From: Cheiracanthium punctorium
Taxonomy: Eukaryota > Arthropoda > Arachnida > Araneae > Cheiracanthiidae
NCBI GenBank assembly: GCA_038373885.1
Contig: JAWZYV010012240.1
Location: 150,312-214,311 of the forward strand
DNA: 64,000 nucleotides
Direction of reading: 5' to 3'
Shown here: one piece after another, positions 55,464-64,000 of the stretch
Layout of the letters: each line of letters opens with the position of its first letter
Numbering within the stretch: the first letter of the stretch is position 1
The notes under the pieces: model-generated
Told to the model about the DNA's origin: nothing
What the model saw: only the letters and a program-made list of their open reading frames with translations
Database searches by the model: none
Translations under genes and position numbers: made by a program

Positions 55464-57450
55464 GCTCAGCTCAGAGCGATTTAAAGGACCAATGTATACA
55501 ATTAAACAGTTATTAAAACTGTCGAAAATGCTTGATTTTTTTAATTTCTTTTTAAACAGAATGTATCTTTATTTATAAATATTTTGAAATGTTTTTCCAT
55601 CCATGCACATATTGAAAAAAAAATTAAGAAATTATTAGTTCGTTAATGCTTGTTTAGGTGCTTCTTTTACATGTAATAAATTAATAATAAATATATATCT
55701 TACTTTATTTCTTATCCGAATCTTTAAAAGATTGTAATACTTTTTTAAAGACTTGTTTTTCGTAACTAATGCATATTTTAATGTATTACTACAGCGTTCT
55801 CCCTATACTTACCTGTATACATATGTTCGTATTAATACGTTTTGGTTAAGTATAACCATGGCAATTGTAAATTTTAATCTTTTTGTGTTTTCACGTATTA
55901 TTCAAATAACTGAAGAAGTCACAGGCAGGGGTTCTAGGGGGCATGTGCCCCTTGTCGGGAAGCCGGTGACACCTCCCTTCCGCGACTCCTGATTCATTCG
56001 TCTGGGAATTTTTAAGATAAGAACCATCCAATTTTTAGGCCAATTTTAATTTTGAAATACTTAAAAAAACTACTTTTGTAGTACTATCGCTGTTTAAAGA
56101 TTTTTGAAGTGTTTACATTTCAATCAAAAACAAAATGTTATGAGTGGGGGATGTGGGGGGAAATTTTATGTCCTGGTCGGGCACCCCCCCCCCTGCCTCA
56201 CCCTACGCCCCGAGGTGACGAAGCGTAGGGTGGTGCAAGGGGGCTTCCGACGAGGACATAAAATTTCTAGAGGCAGCAAAACGCCTATTGTTGACTTATT
56301 TTAAAGAATTTAAAATGTAATGCAATTTTTGGTTTGTTTTCTCCAGGTGTAACAGCCGTACGGTAGGCCCGAACGAGGGACTGTAACACTTCAGCCGTCT
56401 ACCATGTTCATTGTCTTATTTATTTATTGTTCTATAATTTATTTATATAACTGAGCCTATCCTCCAGAAACATTTCATATTTTATATTTATTATTTTTTT
56501 AATCTGTTAGAGTAACTTTAAACAATTTAACTTAGCTCCTGAATAATTTGCACAGAAAATCTTTCTCTATTTGTTTTATTAATATAGCTAAGAAGGGGGG
56601 GCTTGGTCGAAGGACATTTTAAGTGGTTTAAGACACATATTCATGTTACATCTGGAGAAACCCACCTAAAACTCCATGACATTTTAATCTCTAAAATAAG
56701 TCAACAATAGGCGTTTTACCGCCTCTAAAAATTTTCTGCCCGGGCGGGCACCCCTCCCCTTCGCTAAGCCGCTGCGAACATCCCCCACTTCCGGCACCCA
56801 TAACATTTTGTTTCTGTTTGAAATGTAAATGTATCATTTCACAAATCTTTAAAAATCGAAAGTCCTACAAAAGGACTCCTGAGGGGGGGAGGGGGTCACC
56901 GGCTCCCCGACATGTGGCACGTACCCCCTGCCTGCGCCTACTTCGATTATTTGAATAATCCGTGAAAACACAAAAAGATTAAAATTTACAATTGCCATTG
57001 CTATACTTAACCAAAACATATTAATACGAACATACGTATACAGGTAAGTATAGGGTGAATGCTGTATTAATACACTAAAATATGCATTAGTTACGAAAAA
57101 CAAGTAAAAAAGTATTACAATCTTTTCAAGATTCAGATAAAAGATAAATTAAGATATATATTTATTAATTTATTATATGTGGAAGAAGCGCCTGAAAAAA
57201 CATTTACCAATTAATAATTTCTTAAACATTTTTCAATATACGCATGGATGAAAATGCGTTTCAGAATCTTCACGGATAAAGATACGTTCTGTTTAAAGTT
57301 TAAACAAAAAACTATTTTTTAATTAAAAAATCAAGCATTTTTGACAGTTTTAATGCCTGTTTAATTGTATGGACTGGCTCTTTATCTAGCTCCGAGATGT
57401 GCATGATACTAGCGTCACGGCGAAGAAAATGCCAACTATCGTATGTTCGC
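55418..57450. repeat. Two-kb inverted repeat (foldback) with ~0.8-1.0-kb arms
   Basis: Sequence from about 55418 to 56355 is repeated in inverse from about 56655 to 57450. Shared blocks include CCTATACTTACCTGTATAC-type sequence, GTAAATTTTAATCTTTTTGT and CGCCTATTGTTGACTTATTT. The centre of about 300 bp is unique. A CpG-rich hairpin interrupts the left arm at 56159-56268. No transposase frame is present. Confidence 0.85.
56159..56268. repeat. GC-rich nested hairpin
   Basis: AAATTTTATGTCCTGGTCGG at 56160 pairs with CCGACGAGGACATAAAATTT near 56249-56268, and ACCCTACGCC pairs with GCGTAGGGT further in. The top carries long C and G runs. The right arm of the large inverted repeat has a much less palindromic counterpart. 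Confidence 0.8.
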
Positions 57451-57866
57451 GGTTAATTCTTGTTCTCAGTTTCGTCTGGGCAGCTGTGCATCCAAAACAT
57501 TTCACCACTAGAGGCGAAACAACAATTGATGCAATTTTCAGCAACAAAATTATGCGAACAGGTGTCTATATGAGCACTTACAGTTATCATTTTCCTCTAT
57601 ATGGCAGAATTGATTGAATAGATTTAAAAAAAAAAAAACTGAAATTCTTCCACCCGAGTGCGTAAATAAAATCTGGAAGAATTTCAGATTTTTGAAGTAA
57701 AACTGCTTTATGCGCAACTAGGGAGTAACTCAGATTTATTTCCTGACGGAAGTAACGCTCAGTAAAGGAAATGACGTATCTTTTCCCCCCTTGCTTCTTC
57801 ATTCCGCCATGACTGCAAAACATTGCAATGTCAAGGACAAAAAGCCTGATAATTTCTACACCGTTT

Positions 57867-58085
57867 GTACACCCTCCAAAAAAAGTATTCGAGCAAGAGA
57901 GAAATTTCCTATATTAGATTTGCGAATAATAATTGAGTTTTTGAAAAACGCACAATTTGATAGAAATATTGAAAGTGATATTTATGCATAGCCTAATTCA
58001 TATTCTATGATAAATAATTTTCAATATAAGAAACTAACGTAGGAAATTTCTCTCTTGCTCGAATACTTTTTTTTGGAGGGTGTAC
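57867..58085. repeat. Short foldback element with ~45-bp TIRs
   Basis: Bases 57867-57911 are repeated in inverse at 58040-58085 with a single one-base indel. Ends read GTACACCCTCC. The 128-bp middle is AT-rich. This is a MITE-like hairpin of about 219 bp. Confidence 0.88.
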
Positions 58086-58250
58086 GATCCCCTTGAAAAT
58101 TTCCATAATCATGTATAAAAATATAGAAAACAATCTGCGCTACTTTAAAAATCTAAAAATCCACCCGTTCCCTCATTTTTAAGCAATTTTTCGCTATTTT
58201 CAGCAACATTTGATATCCGAGAGTCAAAAAAGTTAATCATTTGCGTGACA

Positions 58251-60232
58251 AAAAAATCTGATGTGTCCGACACATGACTTCCTTGCACGTCTATTAAATC
58301 AAAAATGTTTTTTACGCACTTCCTCTAAACTTATTTGTTTGAAAGATATAAAATTTCAATAATAGTAAGATATAGCGATTTCTAGCCAAACATTTCGATA
58401 TCGCCAAGCTGAGTTCAATCTGAAAGATTTCTTTCTGACACTTCATTTGGCGATATTTCACCAAAAGCCGACAAACTTGAAATAGTTTGCGAGATTTTGG
58501 GGATAGCCAAAGTAGTCATTGACCACAGACTTTCAATGAATTGAATGCATCCATACACCTTAATGTATTTAAAGTCATTTGGCTCACCCTGTAAATAAAT
58601 TCCCAGTCGATTGCAGTCAAAAAAGATATTGAAAACCGCTAGATATTATAATATAGTTCTAACTACAAAAGTTCAAAATTCTACGGGTTAAAGTTTTAGA
58701 GTTATACAAAATACGAAATAATTTTTGGCGCCAAATTTGGCGATATTTCGGCGAAACTCGTCAATGTCGACGACATTTGGCGAGATATTAAGCATGGACC
58801 AACAATGACAGATTATCGCCAAATTTGGCGATATTTCGCCAAAACTCGCCAAGAACGATGGCAAATGGCGATACTTTGGGCATGGACCAAATGACTGACT
58901 ATCGCCAAATTTGGCGACATTTCGGCAAAACTCGCCACGGTCGAGGACAGACGGCGAGATTGTGGGCATGTACCAAACAATGACTGTCTACAATTGTATT
59001 ATATTGAAGATGTCCATAGACATTAAAGTACTGAAATTCTTTTCGGTGGTCCTGTAAATAAACTCTCCAGTAGATTGGAAGCAAAAATCGAGATGCACAA
59101 CTAGATGTTACAACAATCTTATATATGAAATTTCATAATAGTTTTTGAGATTTGAGAGATAAATATGCACACACGTACACAAAAAAGTCGCCAAGCTTGG
59201 CGACTTTTCGCATAGTTCTTGAGGGAGGCACGTGACCGTGGTCGGACCATTACCTAACTTATGTGGTAGGACGGTATTGTGCTTGAAATGGGTGAATCTC
59301 CTAAAATTGCCATTGACCGTAATGTATTGGAAATCTTTTGAGTGTTCCTGTAGCAGAACTGTAAATGATAAAGACACTTTTTTTAATGGAGAAATTCATT
59401 TTCTAACTCTTTACAGCATATATCACTTCTGAGTCGTTTGAAATAGCCCAATGCCTCTAAAAAACGATTTGATGAATTTCGGCCCATAGAGCGTAATGTA
59501 TTTCGAATCTTTTAGGCGGTTCTGTAGATAAACTATCCGGTCAAATGGAACCGAAAGGGGAGGTGCACAACTAGATGTTACAACAATCCTAAATATAAAG
59601 TTTCAACATTCTACGCCTCATAGTTTTTGAGATATGCGAGTTTAATGAATTTCGGCCTATTGAGCGTAATGTATTTCGAATGTTTTGGGCGGTCCTGTAG
59701 ATAAACTATCCAATCGAATGGAACCAAAAAAGGAGGTGCACAACTAGATGTTACAACTATCCAAAATATGAAGTTTCGACATTCTAAGCCTAATAGTTTT
59801 TGAGATATGCGAGTTTAATGAATTTCGGCCCATAGAGCGTAATGTATTTCGAATCTTTTGTGCGGTCCTGTACATAAACTATTCATTCGATTGCGACCAA
59901 AAGGGGCGGTGCACAACTAGATCATAGAACAATCCTAAATATCAAATCTCAACATTCTACGACCCATAGTTTTTGAGATATGCGAGTTACATACATACGT
60001 ACGTACGTACGTACAGACGGCATGGTAAAACTGACCACAATAAACTCGCCGCTGGTCAAAATGAGTTGCAGACGGGTTAATATGATCGTGCATGCTAGCC
60101 TACGATGAGATGCATCGAAAAAATTCTTAAAATTAAATTTAGAGGTAGTCAAAATCGGATTTTTTGTCGAAATTTGGCCCCCAAAATTTTTCGGGATCAC
60201 ATTACTTCCTTATACTACGTACAAGGAAGTAA
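58251..60232. repeat. 2-kb complex repeat, copy 1
   Basis: This 1982-bp unit is nearly identical in order and length to the copy at 61687-63670. It ends TACTACGTACAAGGAAGTAA and has a related inverted sequence (ACTTCCTTGCACGT) near its start. It contains a ~92-bp triple repeat built on TCGCCAAATTTGGCGATATT (58790-58970), a 173-bp triple tandem (59474-59992) and an ACGT microsatellite (59996-60013). No coding frame was recognised. Confidence 0.88.
59474..59992. repeat. Three-unit 173-bp tandem repeat inside copy 1
   Basis: Units begin GAATTTCGGCCCATAGAGCG (or variants) at 59474, 59647 and 59820 and end in TTTTTGAGATATGCGAGTTT. Confidence 0.92.
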
Positions 60233-60779
60233 TTAGCTATTGCAAGTGATTTTTACATCATATTGGCGTCACACTTAACAAGCTTTTTCCAGATTTATAA
60301 GTTTAATTATTTGCGGAACAGCTCTCGGGCGTTCGTTCCTGAGAACGTCGACTGTGCTCCCTGCGCGTCGACATTACTCCCTACCTGTTTTGAAGCAAGA
60401 TCCTGTCTGATGACCCTGTTCAGTGGATAAGTGGACCGTTCTTGTTAAAGCCACTGTTTGAAGTCTTTCGCTGAACAGGCGGCGATCCTGCTGACTGTCT
60501 CTCACTGTTGTTACAGGCGGCGACCCAACCCGTCACCTCCGATAAATAAGGCCTACGCACCGAATACAGAAAGTGGCACTATTGTGCATTCCGTTGCTTT
60601 ACTCACGTTTTCAATAGCACTAATACAATATATAATGGAATTATGACTAAAAACTTGACATGATTGGTTGCCATGATACATAAATATTGTTTGTCTGTAC
60701 TTAAATAATATGTAATCTTTTAATATTGCTCATGTGTTTTTGAGTTATTTATAATAATGAGCCAAATGTAAATTTTTAA
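60233..60779. other. Spacer between the two complex repeats
   Basis: The stretch 60310-60560 is GC-richer (TCGACTGTGCTCCCTGCGCG) and has a GGCGGCGA direct repeat at 60480 and 60518. No gene could be assigned. Confidence 0.4.
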
Positions 60780-61530
60780 ACAGAGTAATACTTCGAGCAA
60801 AAACAGCAGAGGAAAGCAAAGGTTTAAGAACACTGCCATAGAAAAACGCAATAATAGACCTTACGTGCATTCGATACCAACCGACAGAAGAAAACACCAG
60901 TTTAGGAACACAGTTAAAGAAAAATACCACAACAAAGACATTCTCTCGATTCAAACCCTACGGGAAAACATTTTAAGAAAACAGTGAAAGAATAATAGTT
61001 TAACACGGACACTTCCTGGATGCTAACCCGATATCCAGACGGAACAACGGTTTAAGAACACGGGTATGTAACACCACAAAGAAACAAACACTGGCTGCAA
61101 AGGGTTTAAAATCAAAATAAAAGAATAACAAATGGACACTCCGTGGATTCTAACCCAACCTCAAGACGGAGCAACGGTTTAACACGGGGATGGAACACCA
61201 CAAAGAAACGGACCCTGGCTGCAATCATTCCCAAACAATAGATAGAACCTGCAGTTTAAAAACACGGATACAGATAAATAATTCGAAACCTACCAGCAGA
61301 CGAAATCAACGCTTTAGAATACTGTAATAGAAAAACACTAAAAAAATATACACTACCTGCATTCGAACCCAACAATCAGAGGAAAACATCAGTTAAAGAA
61401 CAGAGTTAAAGTATAATACTAGACTATGGACATTCCTCCCATTCAAACCCAAACTCTCGACGGAACAAAGGTATAAGAAAAAAGTTAAAGAATAATACTA
61501 CAACATGGACACTTCCTGGATTCTAAATAA
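60780..61530. repeat. Degenerate satellite, ~80-bp unit
   Basis: About nine diverged units share GACACTTCCTGGATTCTAAC, CCAGACGGAACAACGGTTTA, AGAACACAG and TTAAAGAATAATAC in the same order. The register drifts, so unit length varies. Confidence 0.7.
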
Positions 61531-61686
61531 TGATCGCCTGTGATTGGTCTGAGTAATGATTCCATGAAGGACTGAACTAGATTTAATGTTCGCGAGATCG
61601 AACCAAACTCCCATCACACACACTTCCTTCATGATATTTAATTTGTTTTTATGCAAACTGCTCATTAAAATGTGAAAATTAATTAT

Positions 61687-63670
61687 AAAAAATCTGATGT
61701 GTCCAACACATGACTTCCTTGCACGTCCATTAGATCAAAAATAATTTCGACGCACTTCCTCTAAATTTATTTGTTTGAAAGAGATAAAATATCAATAATA
61801 GTAAGGTTTAGCGATTTCTTGCCAAATATTTCGATATCGCCAAGCTGAGTTCAATTTGAAAGATTTCCTTCTGACACTTTATTTGGCGATATTTCACCAA
61901 AAGCCGACAAACTTGAGATAGTCAGCGAGATTTTGGGGATAGCCAAAGTAGTCATTGACCACAGACTTTCAATGAATTGAATGCATCTATACACCTCAAT
62001 GTATTTAAAGTCATTTGGCTCACCCTGTAAATAAATTCTCAGTCGATTGCTGTCAAAAAAGATATTGAAAACAGTTAGATATTACAATAGTTCTAAATAC
62101 AAAGTTAAAAAATCTACGGGTTAAAGTTTTAGAGTTATACAAAATAGGAAATAATTTTTGGCGCCAAATTTGGCGATATTTCGGCGAAACTCGTCAATGT
62201 CGGCGACATTTGGCGAGATTTTAAGCATAAACCAAACAATGACAGATTATCGCCAAATTTGGCGATATTTTGCCAAAACTCGCCAAGAACGATGACAAAT
62301 GGCGATACTTTGGGCATGGACCAAATGACTGACTATCGCCAAATTTGGCGATATTTCGCCAAAACTTGCCAAGGTCGAGGACAGACGGCGAGATTTTGGG
62401 TATGTACCAAACAATGACTGTCTACAGTTGTATTATAATGAAGATGTCCATAGACATTAAGGTACTGAAATTCTTTTCGGTGGTCCTGTAAATAAACTCT
62501 CCAGTAGATTGGAACCAAAAATCGAGATGCACAACTAGATGTTACAACATTCTTATATATGAAATTTCATAATAGTTTTTGAGATTTGAGAGTTAAATAT
62601 GCACACACGTACACCAAAAGTCGCCAAGCTTGGCGACTTTTGGCATAGTTCTTGAGGGAGGTACGTGACCGTGGTCGGACCATTACCTAACTTATGTGGT
62701 AGGACGGTATTATGCTTGAAATGGATGAATGCCCCTAAAATTGCTATTGACCGTAATGTATTGGAAATCTTTTGAGTGTTCCTGTAGCAGAACTATAAAT
62801 GATAAAGACAGTTTTTTTAATGGAGAAATTCATTTTCTAACTCTTTACAGCATATATCACTTCTGAGTCGTTTGAAATAGCCCAATACCTCTAAAAAACG
62901 CTTTGATGAATTTCGGCCCATAGAGCGTAATGTATTTCGAATCTTTTGGGCGGTCCTGTAGATAAACTATTCAGTCGAATGGAACCGAAAGGGGAGGTGC
63001 ACAACTAGATGTTACAACAATCCTAAATATAAAGTTTCAACATTCAACGCCTAACAGTTTTTGAGATATGCGAGTTTAATGAATTTCGGCCCATTGAGTG
63101 TAATGTATTTCGAATGTTTTGGGCAGTCCTGTAGATAAACTATCCAGTCGAATGGAACCAAAAGGGGAGGTGCACAACTAGATGTTACAACTATCCAAAA
63201 TATGAAGTTTCGACATTCTACACCTAATAGCTTTTGAGTTAGGCGAGTTTAATGAATTTCGGCCCATAGAGCGTAATGTATTTCGAATCTTTTGGGCGGT
63301 CCTGTACATAAACTATCCATTCGATTGCCACCAAAAGGGGAGGTGCACAACTAGATCATAGAACAATCCTAAATATCAAATCTCAACATTCTACGACCAA
63401 TAGTTTTTGAGATATGCGAGTTACATACATACGTACGTACGTACGTACGTACAGACGGCATGGAAAAACTGGCCACAGTAGACTCGCCACTGGTCAAAAT
63501 GAGTTGCAGACGCGTTAATATGATCGTGCATGCTAGCCTACGATGAGATGCATCGAAAAAAGTTTTTAAATTAAATTTAGAGGTAGTCAAAATCGGTTTT
63601 TATGTCGAAATTTGGCCCCCAAAATTTTTCGGGATCACATTACTTCCTTATACTACGTACAAGGAAGTAA
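61687..63670. repeat. 2-kb complex repeat, copy 2
   Basis: This 1984-bp unit is a direct copy of 58251-60232 with scattered substitutions. The 173-bp tandem is at 62908, 63081 and 63254, the ACGT microsatellite at 63429-63452, and the same AAGGAAGTAA ends it. Confidence 0.9.
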
Positions 63671-64000
63671 AAAGTACACTGATTAAACACTTAATACAAA
63701 ATTACATCCAATATTTTTTACAAATAAAATTTCATATCTGTTATACTTTTTTCAAATTTAGCAATTTTCATATTTTTTGACACACAAAAAATTAATTTAT
63801 GCAGTTTTTATGTTTTTCTTTTTGAGATACTTATATATTATACATACAATATGTATGTCTTTAAAAAAATTCTATGATACTGAAGCATATTGTTTTTTTT
63901 TTTTCTCACATTTGTGTGAAAATATTGTTAATTCACTATTCCCAAGTACAGTACACTACAATCAGACAAAAATGTTTAACCTCTCAACAACACTTTTTTT
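63671..64000. other. AT-rich right edge of the window
   Basis: I see nothing beyond A/T-rich sequence and short homopolymers. Confidence 0.5.

Noticed and set aside
57399..57617. 72-residue plus-strand frame with a hydrophobic start, like a secreted peptide
   Set aside because: It begins at the right edge of the large inverted repeat and no homology is evident; likely chance.
58790..58970. Regular TCGCCAAATTTGGCGA repeats as a CRISPR-like array
   Set aside because: The genome is eukaryotic, the spacers are themselves repetitive and no cas genes occur.

Overview
This is an AT-rich, repeat-dense stretch of a eukaryotic genome. It has spliced coding exons with GT/AG borders, target-site duplications typical of eukaryotic DNA transposons, solo LTRs, Helitron termini, tRNA-derived SINEs and no bacterial-style operons. 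The mobile-element repertoire (hAT, Tc1/mariner, pogo/Tigger, Helitron, Copia, a possible Penelope fragment) and the protein sequences suggest an arthropod, plausibly a chelicerate such as a spider. The organism is an inference; no species is proven.

Main content: nearly the whole window is one host gene on the minus strand, a p53-family transcription factor. I joined twelve coding exons by eye, from the start codon at 44942 to the stop codon at 2389. They total 1086 nt and encode 361 residues. Every exon-exon join keeps the reading frame. The protein has an N-terminal transactivation motif, a complete p53 DNA-binding domain with all four zinc ligands, a basic nuclear-localisation-like stretch, a short tetramerisation helix and no SAM domain. 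Most intron positions and phases agree with human TP53 as I remember it, and one exon is 184 nt, which I recall as the length of human exon 5.

Layout, left to right. 1-1.3 kb: a foldback element with tRNA-like modules, then a Tigger transposase tail. 2.4-9.5 kb: p53 exons 12 to 9, with a hAT MITE and a 2.2-kb hAT element in the last intron. 13.3 and 18.3 kb: exons 8 and 7; between them a Tigger MITE abuts a mariner that holds a solo LTR. 18.4-24.0 kb: a Tc1 element, a Copia fragment and a Helitron end. 24.0-24.2 kb: exon 6. 24.2-35.0 kb: the largest intron, with a Helitron, a 5.8-kb long-TIR DDE element containing two nested insertions, and several MITEs. 35.0-35.3 kb: exons 5 and 4, bracketed by two Tigger 3' ends. 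37.0 kb: exon 3. 37.1-44.3 kb: an element with a possible Penelope endonuclease fragment, MITEs and a palindrome-rich deleted DDE element. 44.3-44.9 kb: exons 2 and 1 with a SINE between them. 45-64 kb: no confident host coding exon, presumably upstream flank or 5' UTR intron; it holds a hAT element, Helitron and Tigger remnants, a 2-kb inverted repeat, a degenerate satellite and two near-identical 2-kb repeats.

The mobile elements between p53 coding exons lie in introns, and the reading frame remains open. The element-borne transposase genes are mostly broken by stops or frameshifts. The main exception is the Copia fragment, which is 5'-truncated but open for 401 codons.
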